From Pelodictyon luteolum DSM 273 (GTDB lineage: Bacteria; Bacteroidota; Chlorobiia; Chlorobiales; Chlorobiaceae): DNA of 64,000 bases. How positions within the stretch are numbered: position 1 is the stretch's first letter; every line of letters starts with the position of its first letter. Below, one piece after another: positions 28,810 to 38,788 of this stretch. Position numbers and translations under genes: made by a program. The notes beneath the pieces were generated by a model. It saw nothing but the letters and a program-made list of their open reading frames with translations. It was not told where the DNA came from and ran no database searches. The stretch lies in contig NC_007512.1 in NCBI RefSeq assembly GCF_000012485.1, forward strand, positions 1,117,001 through 1,181,000, given 5' to 3'.

Positions 28810-29805
28810 GTGAACAAAAAAATCCTGGTGACCGGAGCGACCGGTTTCATTGGATCACGCCTCGTGATCAAACTGGCCTCGACTGCAGATGATGTGGCGA
28901 TTCTTGTCCGCAAAAGTTCCGACTTGAGCTCCCTTTCCGGGGTTCTCGACCGGATCCGCATCATCCACGGCGACATTACAGACAAAGCCTCTCTTCTGAC
29001 GGCAATGCAGGGCATTGACCAGGTCTACCACTCCGCTGGCCTCACCTACATGGGGGACAGGAAGAACGACCTGCTCTACCGCATCAATGTTGATGGGACC
29101 CGGAACATCCTTGACGCGGCCATGGCGGCCGGTGTGAAACGGGTGGTGCACGTCAGTTCCATAACCGCCGTTGGAATCGCCGGAAAAAACAGGCCGGTTG
29201 ACGAGACCACCCCATGGAATTTCGATGCCATCAGTCTCGAGTACGCACGTACCAAGCACCTTGGAGAGCTTGCCGTGGCCGAGGCCGTAAAAAAAGGTTT
29301 GGACTGCGTCATCGTCAACCCCGCATTCGTGTTCGGCGCCGGCGACATCAACTTCAACGCAGGGCGCATCATCAAGGATGTCTATAACCGCCGCCTGCCG
29401 TTCTATCCCCTTGGGGGGATCTGTGTCGTCGATGTCGACATCGTCGCCGAGACCATCATGGCCGCCATGGAGAAGGGACGGACCGGAGAACGCTACATCA
29501 TCGGTGGTGACAATGTGACCTACCACCAGCTTGCCGACACCATCAGCAGGGTCACCGGAGCTCCCCGTGTGCGCTTCCCCCTTCCGTTCTTCCTTGCCAA
29601 GGTGCTCAAGTCGCTTCTTGACAGGAAAAAGGACCGCAACAGCATTTCGAAGCTTTTCAACATGTCCATGTTCCGGGTCGCTTCGGAATTTCTCTTCTAT
29701 CGCTCCGACAAGGCCGCAAGGGAGCTTGGCATGCGCTATGCGCCGCATGAAGAGAGCATCCGGAGCGCGTTCGAGTGGTACCGCGACAGGAAGATGCTCG
29801 GCTAG
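28810..29805 (+). CDS. NAD(P)-dependent epimerase/dehydratase (extended SDR)
   Basis: This protein of 331 residues has the Rossmann motif ILVTGATGFIGSRL and the SDR triad residues Ser (VHVSSITAVG) and Tyr-x-x-x-Lys (YARTKHLGE). The later region (RYIIGGDNVTYHQLADTISRVTG) is typical of dihydroflavonol-reductase/HpnA-type SDRs that act on sugar nucleotides, sterol-like or isoprenoid substrates. The start GTG 28810 immediately precedes the beta strand; TTG 28789 would add seven residues. Substrate unknown; no linked pathway gene settles it. Confidence 0.82.
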   Translation: MNKKILVTGATGFIGSRLVIKLASTADDVAILVRKSSDLSSLSGVLDRIRIIHGDITDKASLLTAMQGIDQVYHSAGLTYMGDRKNDLLYRINVDGTRNILDAAMAAGVKRVVHVSSITAVGIAGKNRPVDETTPWNFDAISLEYARTKHLGELAVAEAVKKGLDCVIVNPAFVFGAGDINFNAGRIIKDVYNRRLPFYPLGGICVVDVDIVAETIMAAMEKGRTGERYIIGGDNVTYHQLADTISRVTGAPRVRFPLPFFLAKVLKSLLDRKKDRNSISKLFNMSMFRVASEFLFYRSDKAARELGMRYAPHEESIRSAFEWYRDRKMLG

Positions 29806-29867
29806 CCGGATTGCTCTCTGCATTGCCTCTGTTTTGCGAACCTGACTCACCCGATAAAGAGAGTGCC

Positions 29868-31817
29868 ATGCCTTCAAACACCATCGTCGAGCGGGTAGCC
29901 GCCGATCTTTCCAAATACCCTCCGTTCGACAAGCTCGCCCCCGAAGTACTCGGTGAGCTTGCCTCCGCGGTCAGCGTCAGCTACCATGAAGAGGGGGAGC
30001 TGCTGTTCAAAAAGGATGATCCCCTTAAAGGCGCCGCCTTCATGGTCATGAAAGGGGCTGTAAAGCTCTATGACCGCATTGACGGGGAGGAGGTGCTTGT
30101 CGACCTGTACGATGAGGGTGACGTGTTCGGCGTGCGCGCCATATTCGGCGGCCATGGTTACCTGCTCTATGCACAGGTTGCTGAAGAGAGCCTCATCTAT
30201 GATATTCCCGTCGGGAAAATAAAAGAGCTCATTGCCGCCGATGCCGGCGTGTCGATGTTTTTTGCCGGCGAGTTTGCCAAAAGCGTTCAGGAAATCGAGC
30301 GGACGCTCTCCTCTGCATTCTCCCTTCGCCGCCAGGGGGCGCCAGGCCCCTCCTGCAGCAGTTTTCTCGAGCATGAGACCCTCGAAGTCAAGCCTGTCGT
30401 CAACGTCGTAACCTGCCCGGAAGACATCAGCGTGCGGGAGGCGGCCGTCATCATGGCTGAATGCAACATCGGCTCCATCCTTGTCGTTTCCCCGGAAGGG
30501 CACCCCCGGGGCATCATCACCGACACCGATCTCCGCAAAAAGGTCGTAGCCGTGTCAGGGCCCGTCAACGAGCGGCCGGTACGCGATATCATGAGCAGCC
30601 CCGTCTACACAATCACGGGAGGCAAGACCGTTGCCGATATGGTGATGCTGATGGTGAAGACGAAGCTCCGCCACTTCTGCATCACTCTTGACGGCACCAT
30701 CGACACCCCGGTCCGGGGGATCATATCCGAGCATGACATCATAACCTCCGAAGGCAACAACCCGGCAGTCATCATGAAGGAGATCATGGCGGCTGAGGGT
30801 GTGGAACAGTTCAAAGCCGAGCGCGACAAGGCCGAAAACCTCCTCGGAACGTACATGAGCCAGAACGTCGCGGTTCATTTCATGACGAGCATCATCACCG
30901 AAATCAACGACGCCATCATTACCCGCGCAATCCGCACGACGATTGCCGCCCTGCAGGCTGAAGGGCGCCCGCTCCCTTCAGTGCCGTTCTCCTGGCTCTC
31001 GCTTGGCAGTGAAGGCCGCAAGGAGCAGCTCCTGAGGACCGACCAGGACAACGCACTCCTGTATGCAGATCCCGAAGAGTCAGAACGGGAGTCGGTCCGT
31101 GAGTTTTTCCTGGAGCTCGCCAGAAGGGTGACCGGTATGCTGGAGGGTGCGGGATTCGTCCGCTGCCCGGCCGAAGTCATGGCTTCAAATCCGAAATGGT
31201 GCCTGCCGCTCACTGAATGGAAAAGCTGTTTCAGGCGGTGGATTGAAACGCCGGAGCCGAAAGCGGTGATGCACTCCACAATCTTTTTTGATTTCAGGCC
31301 GGTATACGGTGATGGTGCGCTGGCAGGGGAGCTGAAACGGGACGTGTTCGAAAGCATTGCCAGAGGGCGTGGCTTTCTTGAGTTCTTTGCCAAAAACGCC
31401 CTGCAGAACCCTCCGCCGCTCGGGTTTTTCCGGAACTTCATGGTGGAGAAAAGCCGCGACCACGCCAATGAGTTCGACATCAAATCCCGGGCGATGATGC
31501 CGCTGGCCGATGCCGCACGCGTGCTCAGCTATCAGCTCAGGATCCCCGAGTATTTCAGCACTGTCGAGCGCTTCCGACGTATCGGCGAGCTCGAGCCGGC
31601 CCTCTCCGGGCTCTGTCTTGAAGCAGCTGCCGCCTATGAGTTCCTGATGAAGCTGCGCGCCCTCAACGGCCTTGAGCACTCGAGCTCCGGCCGCTACATC
31701 AAACCCGAAAGCCTCAACAAGCTTGACCGGCAGATGCTCCGCAATGTCTTCACTACCATCGGCGAGATCCAGCAAACCCTGAACCTGAGGTTCCAGCTTG
31801 ACTATATCCGCGACTGA
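29868..31817 (+). CDS. cNMP-binding/CBS/DUF294 nucleotidyltransferase-like signalling protein
   Basis: This 649-residue protein has three parts. First is a cyclic-nucleotide-binding-like beta-roll (about 10-140: GELLFKKDDPLKGAAFMVMK). Next is a CBS pair (about 170-305: IMAECNIGSILVVS, GIITDTDLRKKV, ISEHDIIT). Last is a DUF294 nucleotidyltransferase domain (about 380-500: LGSEGRKEQLLRTDQDNALL) with a DUF294 C-terminal region. The start ATG 29868 is preceded by AAAGAGAG; longer frames run through the previous gene. The next gene, one base on, is a DnaQ-like exonuclease, a pairing repeatedly seen in this family. The role is presumed regulatory. Confidence 0.87.
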   Translation: MPSNTIVERVAADLSKYPPFDKLAPEVLGELASAVSVSYHEEGELLFKKDDPLKGAAFMVMKGAVKLYDRIDGEEVLVDLYDEGDVFGVRAIFGGHGYLLYAQVAEESLIYDIPVGKIKELIAADAGVSMFFAGEFAKSVQEIERTLSSAFSLRRQGAPGPSCSSFLEHETLEVKPVVNVVTCPEDISVREAAVIMAECNIGSILVVSPEGHPRGIITDTDLRKKVVAVSGPVNERPVRDIMSSPVYTITGGKTVADMVMLMVKTKLRHFCITLDGTIDTPVRGIISEHDIITSEGNNPAVIMKEIMAAEGVEQFKAERDKAENLLGTYMSQNVAVHFMTSIITEINDAIITRAIRTTIAALQAEGRPLPSVPFSWLSLGSEGRKEQLLRTDQDNALLYADPEESERESVREFFLELARRVTGMLEGAGFVRCPAEVMASNPKWCLPLTEWKSCFRRWIETPEPKAVMHSTIFFDFRPVYGDGALAGELKRDVFESIARGRGFLEFFAKNALQNPPPLGFFRNFMVEKSRDHANEFDIKSRAMMPLADAARVLSYQLRIPEYFSTVERFRRIGELEPALSGLCLEAAAAYEFLMKLRALNGLEHSSSGRYIKPESLNKLDRQMLRNVFTTIGEIQQTLNLRFQLDYIRD

Positions 31818-31818
31818 C

Positions 31819-32508
31819 ATGCTGCTTCTCCAGGCCGCCCTCTGGCGGTGCCGGAGCGGGAAACTTCCCGGAACAGTCTGCCGTTATCTGCAGTCGATGA
31901 AGGATCGTCCGAAGGGGAATACCCCCTTAGAATCAGTGCGCATGGTGGTGTTCGATACGGAGACGACAGGGTTCGACCTGAAGACGGACGGGGTCATCTC
32001 CATCGGTGCCGTGGCCATAAACGGGCTTTCGATCAACGTTGCCGACTCGTTCGAAGTTCTTGTCCGCCAGGACCGGGTCGGCCGCAGCGAGGCCGTTGCG
32101 GTTCACGGGCTCCTGAAAAAAGACATAGCTGGCGGGGCAGGTGAGGTTGAGGCTGCAGAAGCGTTCCTGGAGTACATCGGCTCATCGATCCTTGTCGCCC
32201 AGCATGCATCGTTTGATGTAGCCATGCTGAACAGGATTCTTTCCGAGACTTTCCGCATACGGCTTTTCAATGGTGTTGTCGATACCGCCAGCCTTGCCAA
32301 GCGTCTCGAAAAAGGGCCCTACTACAACCTTGCCCACAAAGCCGGCGAGTACCGTCTCGATCATCTCTGCCAGCGCTACGGCATCCGCCTCTACGACCGC
32401 CATACTGCCGCCGGTGACGCCTTCCTCACCGCACAGCTTCTCCAGCGGCTCCTTTCAAAGGGTCGCAGCGCGGGCATCACAACGGCAGGTCGCCTGCTCA
32501 TGCAGTGA
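31819..32508 (+). CDS. DnaQ-like 3'-5' exonuclease (DEDDh)
   Basis: This 229-residue exonuclease has the DEDDh motifs: VVFDTETTGFDLKTDGVISIG (Exo I, D and E), VAQHASFDVAMLNRIL (Exo II, D) and HTAAGDAFLTAQLL (Exo III, H and D). It is similar to the proofreading subunit epsilon and to PolC exonuclease, but as a stand-alone domain. ATG 31819 follows the DUF294 stop by one base; an in-frame ATG at 31798 would overlap that gene by 20 bases. The pair is clearly one operon. Confidence 0.88.
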   Translation: MLLLQAALWRCRSGKLPGTVCRYLQSMKDRPKGNTPLESVRMVVFDTETTGFDLKTDGVISIGAVAINGLSINVADSFEVLVRQDRVGRSEAVAVHGLLKKDIAGGAGEVEAAEAFLEYIGSSILVAQHASFDVAMLNRILSETFRIRLFNGVVDTASLAKRLEKGPYYNLAHKAGEYRLDHLCQRYGIRLYDRHTAAGDAFLTAQLLQRLLSKGRSAGITTAGRLLMQ

Positions 32509-32532
32509 GGGCTATAGTTCTGGCCGTGCAGG

Positions 32533-33321
32533 TCAGTCTTTTCTGGAAAGAAGGATCAGTCGCAAAGAGTGGTCGGGGTCGAACGGTTCGCCATTGTAGC
32601 TGCCGGAGATGCTCTGGAGGTTGAGCCCCGCTTCGCTGAGCATTCCGGAGATGGTATCCGGCCGGAACAGCTGCACGGATTCAGTGAAGGATACGGTTTC
32701 ACCCGAGTCGCTTGTAATTGTGATGTCCTTCCAGATCCGCCCGCCTTCGATTTTGCGCGATTCTTCAACCTCCAGATCCCCCGAGCGTCTTACCGAGTGC
32801 GGCACGAGGGTTCTTTCCAGATGCAGGGGGTTGATGAGGTCAAGTGCATACCATCCACCCGGAACAAGGGCCCTATGGACTGCCTTGAGCACCATGCGGT
32901 CGTCTTCGGGCGTATCGAAATACCCGAAACTGGTGAACAGCTGCACGACGAGGCCGTAAGCTGCCGTCTCGTCGATGCGGCGCATGTCACGGCAGGTGAA
33001 AAGGATGTCGAGCGACTGGTGCGCGGCTTCGATGCGGGCCTGTTCGAGGAGGTAAGGGGAGAGGTCGTTCGCCGTGACCCTGCATCCGAGTTTCCGGAGC
33101 TCCAGTGCGTGGCGACCTGCCCCGCAGGCGATGTCGAGCACATCAAGACCGGATGGTACGGCGCGTTCAAGCTCAGTCAGCCGCAGGATGGAGCGGACGC
33201 AGCGGGCGGCTTCATCCCTGTCCCTGTGGCTGTAGATCCTGAGGTAGAACGGATGGTTGAACCAGTCCTGAAACCATTCCCCCGATGGTGCTTTTCCTGA
33301 CGGGGATGGATCTCTCTGCAT
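32533..33321 (-). CDS. SAM-dependent methyltransferase
   Basis: This 262-residue class I methyltransferase shows motif I VLDIACGAGRHALEL, motif post-I VTANDLSPYLLEQA, an acidic D-M-R motif and the motif-IV-type region YGLVVQLFTSFGYF. Substrate is unknown: a UbiE/COQ5-like small molecule or a cell-wall compound is possible. Its 3' end faces the exonuclease gene across 24 bases. Confidence 0.82.
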   Translation of the reverse strand: MQRDPSPSGKAPSGEWFQDWFNHPFYLRIYSHRDRDEAARCVRSILRLTELERAVPSGLDVLDIACGAGRHALELRKLGCRVTANDLSPYLLEQARIEAAHQSLDILFTCRDMRRIDETAAYGLVVQLFTSFGYFDTPEDDRMVLKAVHRALVPGGWYALDLINPLHLERTLVPHSVRRSGDLEVEESRKIEGGRIWKDITITSDSGETVSFTESVQLFRPDTISGMLSEAGLNLQSISGSYNGEPFDPDHSLRLILLSRKD

Positions 33322-33344
33322 ATGCTGTTCTCGCTCTCTTGTGT

Positions 33345-33373
33345 GCCCCCCTCATCCAGAGAGAAGAGGGGGC
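33345..33373. other. GC-rich hairpin after the small basic protein gene
   Basis: GCCCCCCTC and GAGGGGGC form a stem of about 8 bp with a 12-base loop, in the 131-base gap between the methyltransferase and the 64-residue protein gene (both on the minus strand). No T run follows, so it is at best a weak terminator or a structured spacer. Confidence 0.45.
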
Positions 33374-33452
33374 GCAGGGAATGTAGGAAGTATCGGGGGG
33401 ACGTGCGTCAAGAGGGGCCTTGAAAGCACCCTGCCGTGAGACGGGGAACCGC

Positions 33453-33647
33453 TTACTTTACGGAGTCGCTGATTGCCTTGGTGAGGATTGCCTGGTCGTT
33501 TTCTCCGTTGGGAATGCGGACATTCTTTTCAACGAACTTCCATGCATTGCGTTTTTCGGATTTCACGGAAAACACGAGCTTAGCTACCTTGAAATCGCTG
33601 GTGCCGCCTTTCTTGTTTTTATCGCCGAACGACTGTTTCTTTGCCAT
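33453..33647 (-). CDS. Conserved small basic protein
   Basis: This 64-residue protein is rich in Lys (MAKKQSFGDKNKKGG...). The middle part (FKVAKLVFSVKSEKRNAWKFVEKNVRIP) looks like a beta hairpin plus helix. The basic N-terminus and small size suggest a nucleic-acid- or ribosome-associated protein. I recall similar short proteins in green sulfur bacteria and related Bacteroidota/Chlorobiota but cannot name a family. The gene is isolated, with hairpin-forming sequence after it. Confidence 0.65.
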   Translation of the reverse strand: MAKKQSFGDKNKKGGTSDFKVAKLVFSVKSEKRNAWKFVEKNVRIPNGENDQAILTKAISDSVK

Positions 33648-33726
33648 GGTTGGTGAGGTGGTTCTGTTTGTTGTCTAAAAAGAAAACGAAAGTAATAAAA
33701 ATTAATACCATAACCAAGATCGGACT

Positions 33727-35076
33727 TCACCCTTCCGGGGCGTCAATTATGCCCCGGGCGCTTGCAGTAAGTCGGCCCTTGTGGAAGATTCCCATAGGGC
33801 GGCCTTTCAGCTGGCGGCCGATGAACGGGGTGTTGGCGGATTTGGAGCGGAGATGATCGGCAGATACGGTCCAGACGGCTTCAGGATCGATGAGGGTGAA
33901 GTTGGCTTTTTCCCCTTCGCGGATGCGGATGGGGGGGAGCCGCAGGATTCTTCTCGGATTGACCGACAGAAGTTCAATAGCCCGATGCATCGTGATGACT
34001 CCTTTCATCACCAGCTCCGTCATGGTGAGGCCCAGCGAGGTTTCCAGTCCGATGATGCCGAACGAAGCTTCGCCGGGGGGGCACTCCTTTTCGTGGAGGG
34101 CATGCGGCGCATGGTCGGTGGCAATGGCGTCCGCTGTGCCGTCGGCAAGGGCTTCCAGCACCGCGTCCCGGTTTTTCGGGGAGGTAAGCGGAGGCTTCAT
34201 GATGAAGTTGCCTTTCTTTTCGGCCAGGTAGAGGTCCTGGTCGGTCAGGGTGAAGTGGTGCGGGGTGACCTCGCAGGTCACCTGCAGGCCGTCCCGCTTG
34301 GCTTCCCGGATCAGCTGGAGCGATGCTGCCGTGCTGACGTGGGCTGCGTGGTATCGGGGGCGGCAGAGCGGGTCGTGCAGCTTGTGCTCTTCGAGCCAGC
34401 GGAGCAGCATGAGGTCACGGGCAAGCATCATGGCCTCTGAGATGTCGGGGATTCCCTTGAGTCCGAGTTTCGACGACCACATTCCTTCATTCATGACTCC
34501 TCCCGTCGTCAGGGACCGGTCTTCACAGTGCTGGATGATGAGCATGTCGAAGTTGGAGGCGTATTCAAACGCCAGGCGCATCGACTGGCTTGCCTGGATG
34601 GCGGTGCCGTCATCCGAGACGGCCCTCACTCCGTAGGCTTTCAGGCTTCCGAACGCCGTGAGCTTCTCACCGCGGCTTCCTTCCGTCATGGAGGCAATCA
34701 CCTCAAGGTCGACAGGGAGGTTCCCGGCATGGTAGCCGATGAAGGTGACCCCAAGAGGGCTGTCGATGACGGGCGTGGTGTTCGGCATCAGCGCCACTCC
34801 GGTGAATCCTCCGGCTGCGGCGGCGGCCGAGCCGCTCAGAAGCGTCTCCTTGTATTCCTGTCCGGGTTCGCGGAAATGGCAGTGCATGTCGAAAAGGCCG
34901 GGGGAGAGTATTTTACCCCTCATAGCAATGACTTTTTCTTCTGCATAAGGCTCAAGCGGGGTCTCTCCAATCGAGAGGGTCTCGATGACCCCGCTGTCGG
35001 ATACCCTGATTGAGCCCCTGGCGTCAATGCCGTCAGAGGGGCTGATGATATGCGCCTCCTGAAAAACTATGCTCAT
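33727..35076 (-). CDS. pyrC: Dihydroorotase
   Basis: This 449-residue class I (PyrC/AllB-type) dihydroorotase makes dihydroorotate from carbamoyl aspartate in pyrimidine synthesis. Metal and substrate motifs are visible: LFDMHCHFREPGQEYKET (H-x-H), MPNTTPVIDS, the His-containing VTCEVTPHHFTLTD and the Asp-containing ATDHAPHALHEKECP. The next gene on the same strand starts 18 bases upstream of this start and encodes an FAH-family protein, so they likely share a transcript. Confidence 0.92.
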   Translation of the reverse strand: MSIVFQEAHIISPSDGIDARGSIRVSDSGVIETLSIGETPLEPYAEEKVIAMRGKILSPGLFDMHCHFREPGQEYKETLLSGSAAAAAGGFTGVALMPNTTPVIDSPLGVTFIGYHAGNLPVDLEVIASMTEGSRGEKLTAFGSLKAYGVRAVSDDGTAIQASQSMRLAFEYASNFDMLIIQHCEDRSLTTGGVMNEGMWSSKLGLKGIPDISEAMMLARDLMLLRWLEEHKLHDPLCRPRYHAAHVSTAASLQLIREAKRDGLQVTCEVTPHHFTLTDQDLYLAEKKGNFIMKPPLTSPKNRDAVLEALADGTADAIATDHAPHALHEKECPPGEASFGIIGLETSLGLTMTELVMKGVITMHRAIELLSVNPRRILRLPPIRIREGEKANFTLIDPEAVWTVSADHLRSKSANTPFIGRQLKGRPMGIFHKGRLTASARGIIDAPEG

Positions 35077-35093
35077 GGATATGGGGTACGTGG

Positions 35094-35843
35094 TTATGGG
35101 TTCAGCTCTTCGGCCACTGTGGCTTCAAGAACGGCCAGCTCTTTCGTTCCGCCGGATGCATCAGGCATCGCAAGCGATGCCCGGAGGGTGTCTCCGGGGG
35201 AGACGGGCCCTACTCCTGCCGGCGTGCCGGTAAATATAAGGTCACCCCGACGCAGTCCGTAAAGATACGACAAATAGTGGACAAGAGCGGAAGGGGTATG
35301 GATCATTTCCCCGAGCGCCGCATGCTGGCACAAAACGCCGTTGCTGTGGAGTGTAATCGTCCAGTCGTCTGCCGGGAGGGCTTCGCTGAGGGGAACGAGG
35401 TCGGAAACGAGTGCGCTTCGGCGGAATCCCTTGCTTTTCAGCCACGGGTTGCCGGCTTTTTTTGCTTCAAGCTGCACATCGCGAAGCGTCATGTCGAGGC
35501 CTGCGCCGATTGCCGAGATGTATTCCATGGCGGTTTCTTCAGTACATCCGTCGGTGTCGCGCCCGACCAGGAGTACTATTTCAGCCTCGTAGTGCATCAA
35601 GCGTGAGAGTGGTCGGCCTTCGAAGTACGGCATCATGATCCTCGAGTCACCGGCAAGTGCTGTGCCAGGCTTCATGAAGATGATGGGCTCCGGTTCGGGG
35701 GTTTCCGTAGTTCCGGGGGTTGCGCCTTCCATCATGAGCATCTCAAGGGCGTGCAGGCGGTAGTTCTTTCCGACACAGAAGATCGAACGGGGAGCGAGCG
35801 GACGGCGTGCGATGAGGGTTGAGGAATCGCTCATGGTATCCAT
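35094..35843 (-). CDS. Fumarylacetoacetate hydrolase family protein
   Basis: This 249-residue protein shows the FAH/YcgM-like signature: IFCVGKNYRLHALEM, IIFMKPGTAL, LMHYEAEIVLLVGRD (metal-ligand Glu pair), GLDMTLRDVQLEAKKAGNPW, GDLIFTGTPAGVGPV. Such enzymes hydrolyse acylpyruvates or decarboxylate oxaloacetate; the sequence does not decide which. An internal ATG at 35834 (MSDSS) is an alternative start. Upstream genes diverge from here. Confidence 0.87.
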   Translation of the reverse strand: MDTMSDSSTLIARRPLAPRSIFCVGKNYRLHALEMLMMEGATPGTTETPEPEPIIFMKPGTALAGDSRIMMPYFEGRPLSRLMHYEAEIVLLVGRDTDGCTEETAMEYISAIGAGLDMTLRDVQLEAKKAGNPWLKSKGFRRSALVSDLVPLSEALPADDWTITLHSNGVLCQHAALGEMIHTPSALVHYLSYLYGLRRGDLIFTGTPAGVGPVSPGDTLRASLAMPDASGGTKELAVLEATVAEELNP

Positions 35844-36011
35844 GCTGACTGTGTTGCAATTGTGTTAATTGGGTTCCGCTCTGTCCTGTTTCGGCTGTTC
35901 TGAGGGGCAGGGGAGGGGGGAAACCCTTTCGTTTTATTATCTTATTGTATGATAACCGAGGTATGATTCCAACAGTTTATTTCTCCTGATTTTTCTTTTA
36001 CCGGGGGCGTG

Positions 36012-36653
36012 ATGCCGCATCGACACAAGGCCGGAATACGTGCCTGCGCCATCAGGGCGCGAAAATCAATCCCCGCCACAGAGGCTCTGGCCATGAGCCG
36101 GGCTGCGGCACTCCGGGCATTGGCGGAGAGAGAGCTGAAGGGAGCCCGCGCGGTGCACCTCTACCTTCCGATGAAAGCGGCTGTGGAGATGGACACGGCT
36201 TCACTGGCCTGCGGTCTCGCTGCTATGGATATACCCCTCATGGTCCCGGTCATTGATTGCGGGAATGATTACCGGAATGAGGATGAGGAGGGGGGGCGAC
36301 TGGTTTCGGTCGTGTACCGTCCCGGCATGCCGCTTGTGCGGTCCTGTTTCGGCAGCCCTGAGCCCCTGGAGCGCTCTTTGGGTGATGAATATATGATCGA
36401 TGCCGTTGTCGTTCCACTGGTCGCCGTGGACCGGAGCGGGTATCGTCTCGGATACGGAAAAGGGTTTTATGACCGCTTTCTTGCGCGTCTCCAGCATATG
36501 GGCGTTCGCCCCTGCCGTATCGGGTTCGGGTTCAGCATGCAGCTTCATGACAGACTGCCGTGTGATCCATGGGACGAGCCGCTCGACCTTTTTGTTGATG
36601 AAAATGCCGTAACGAGATTTTATCCATACCAAGACAAAGCATGTCATGAGTGA
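36012..36653 (+). CDS. 5-formyltetrahydrofolate cyclo-ligase
   Basis: This protein of 213 residues belongs to the MTHFS family, converting 5-formyl-THF to methenyl-THF. It shows the family signature [17 protein letters not shown], the N-terminal basic region ([15 protein letters not shown]) and [19 protein letters not shown] at 36009 directly before ATG 36012 is also in frame; GGGGG at 36003-36007 serves either. The C-terminus overlaps the ppk1 start by 8 bases, so the two form an operon. Confidence 0.88.
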   Translation: MPHRHKAGIRACAIRARKSIPATEALAMSRAAALRALAERELKGARAVHLYLPMKAAVEMDTASLACGLAAMDIPLMVPVIDCGNDYRNEDEEGGRLVSVVYRPGMPLVRSCFGSPEPLERSLGDEYMIDAVVVPLVAVDRSGYRLGYGKGFYDRFLARLQHMGVRPCRIGFGFSMQLHDRLPCDPWDEPLDLFVDENAVTRFYPYQDKACHE

Positions 36654-38781
36654 AGAAATGCCAGATGCGATGCTTCCCCAAAGCCTGGAACGGCAAGCTG
36701 ATTTCAAGGATGAGGACCTGTACGTAAACCGCGAGCTGAGCTGGATTTATTTCAATCAGAGAGTTCTCGAAGAGGCGGTGAACGCCGGCGCACATCCGCT
36801 TCTTGAACGGGTCAAATTCATTTCCATCTTCAGCTCCAACCTCGACGAATACTTCATGATCCGCGTGGCGGGAATAGAAGACCAGTATGAAGCCGGCATT
36901 CAGGACCGTACCATCGACGGATTCACCCCCATTGAGCAGCTCGACAGCATCCGCGAGATGGTCACCCGCCAGATCATCCAGCGCAACAACTGCTTTTACA
37001 ACGACCTGCTTCCCGCAATGCAGAAGGAGGGTATCAGTTTCTTGTGCTTCAATGATCTCGACGCTTCCCGACAAGAGGCGCTGAGAGGGTATTTCCGCCA
37101 GGAGATCTATCCGGTGCTGACGCCGCTGGCGTTTGACACCGGCCACCCGTTTCCGTTCATGTCGAACCTTTCGCTCAATCTCGCCATAGAGCTTGAAGAT
37201 GCAGAAACCGGCATGAAGCGGTTTGCAAGGGTGAAGGTGCCGAGCATCCTTCCGAGGATGCTTCCGTTCAGCAGCATCGACGGCCTTTGTTTCGATGACA
37301 GCACAACCCGGTTCATCTGGCTCGAGGATCTCATTCTCAACAACCTCGACATGCTCTTTCCGAAGATGCGGATCATCAAGTCCCATCTTTTCCGCCTGGT
37401 CCGCGATGCTGACATCGAAATCGAGGAGGACGAGGCAGGCGATCTGCTTGAGACAATCGAGCAGGGAATCCGTTCACGACGCTACGGCAAGGTTGTCCGG
37501 CTCGACATCAGTCCTGAAATGCCTGATTCGGTTCGCAAGCTCCTCATGAAGAACCTCCAGGTATCGGAGCGCAACGTCTATGCGATCGAAGGCATCCTCG
37601 GCCTCGGATGCCTGATCGAGCTGCTCCGCATAGAGCGCCCCGACCTCAAGGATGAGCCGTTTGTTCCGGCCAGCCCCATCGAAGAGCAGTACGGCCGGAA
37701 CATTTTCGCAGCAATCCGGACCCGGGACCAGCTTCTCTGCCATCCATACGACTCGTTCCAGCCGGTTGTGGATTTCATCGCTCAGGCGGCAGCCGATCCC
37801 GACGTGCTCTCAATCAAACAGACCCTTTACCGCGTCGGCAGCAACTCGCCGATCGTCAAGGCCCTCATGAAGGCTGCCGAATCCGGCAAGCAGGTCGCCG
37901 TTCTCGTTGAGCTGAAAGCCCGTTTCGACGAGGAGAACAACATTGTCTGGGCAAGAGCGCTTGAAGATGTCGGAGCTCATGTCATCTACGGCCTGCCGGG
38001 CCTTAAAACACACGCCAAGCTGACCCTCATCGTGCGCCGCGAGTACCACAAACTGCAGCGCTACCTCCATCTCGGTACCGGCAATTACAACCCGGCGACA
38101 GGGAAAATCTATACCGACTACAGTCTCTTCACCTCAAACGACGAAATAGCCGACGATGTCGCTGAACTCTTCAACTCCCTGACCGGTTATTCAAGAAATA
38201 CCGAGTACCGGAAGCTGATTGTTTCGCCAATCAGCACCCGCAGGCGCATCATTGAGATGATTGAGGGTGAGGTGGAGCTGCACAGGAGGAACGGGGGAGG
38301 GAGAATCATCATGAAAATGAACGCTCTTGTCGACGGCCGCATCATTCGTTCGCTCTACCGGGCATCGGGCGCCGGCGTGCGGATCGATCTCATAATCCGC
38401 GGAATATGCTGCCTCAAACCCGGCATTCCGGGCGTCAGCGAGAACATTTGTGTGAAAAGTGTCATCGGAAGATTTCTGGAACACAGTCGCGCGTATTATT
38501 TTGAGAACGGAGGCATTCCCGCAGTGTATCTTGGAAGTGCCGACCTTATGCCGAGAAATCTCGACCACCGGGTCGAAACGCTCTTTCCCGTACTGGATTC
38601 TTCCATCGCTGCAGATGTGAAGGCTGATCTGGAGCTGATCCTTGCCGACAACATGAAGTCCTGGCTGATGCAGCCGGACGGCACCTACACTCCTTTTGCG
38701 GGAGAAGGCGAGCCGGTCAACAGCCAGGCAGCGTTCCTGCACCGGTCCGCGAGGAAGAAGCCGCTTTTTAACCTCAAGTAG
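36646..38781 (+). CDS. ppk1: Polyphosphate kinase 1
   Basis: This 711-residue protein has the full PPK1 layout. The N-terminal and head domains begin with [19 protein letters not shown], and the two catalytic C-domains hold [12 protein letters not shown] (the His that is phosphorylated), [21 protein letters not shown] and later [12 protein letters not shown]. It reversibly polymerises phosphate from ATP. It overlaps the folate gene and is followed 7 bases later by rpiB. Its product is a plausible ligand for the CHAD protein encoded at 25902-27476. Confidence 0.95.
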   Translation: MSEEMPDAMLPQSLERQADFKDEDLYVNRELSWIYFNQRVLEEAVNAGAHPLLERVKFISIFSSNLDEYFMIRVAGIEDQYEAGIQDRTIDGFTPIEQLDSIREMVTRQIIQRNNCFYNDLLPAMQKEGISFLCFNDLDASRQEALRGYFRQEIYPVLTPLAFDTGHPFPFMSNLSLNLAIELEDAETGMKRFARVKVPSILPRMLPFSSIDGLCFDDSTTRFIWLEDLILNNLDMLFPKMRIIKSHLFRLVRDADIEIEEDEAGDLLETIEQGIRSRRYGKVVRLDISPEMPDSVRKLLMKNLQVSERNVYAIEGILGLGCLIELLRIERPDLKDEPFVPASPIEEQYGRNIFAAIRTRDQLLCHPYDSFQPVVDFIAQAAADPDVLSIKQTLYRVGSNSPIVKALMKAAESGKQVAVLVELKARFDEENNIVWARALEDVGAHVIYGLPGLKTHAKLTLIVRREYHKLQRYLHLGTGNYNPATGKIYTDYSLFTSNDEIADDVAELFNSLTGYSRNTEYRKLIVSPISTRRRIIEMIEGEVELHRRNGGGRIIMKMNALVDGRIIRSLYRASGAGVRIDLIIRGICCLKPGIPGVSENICVKSVIGRFLEHSRAYYFENGGIPAVYLGSADLMPRNLDHRVETLFPVLDSSIAADVKADLELILADNMKSWLMQPDGTYTPFAGEGEPVNSQAAFLHRSARKKPLFNLK

Positions 38782-38788
38782 CAACATC

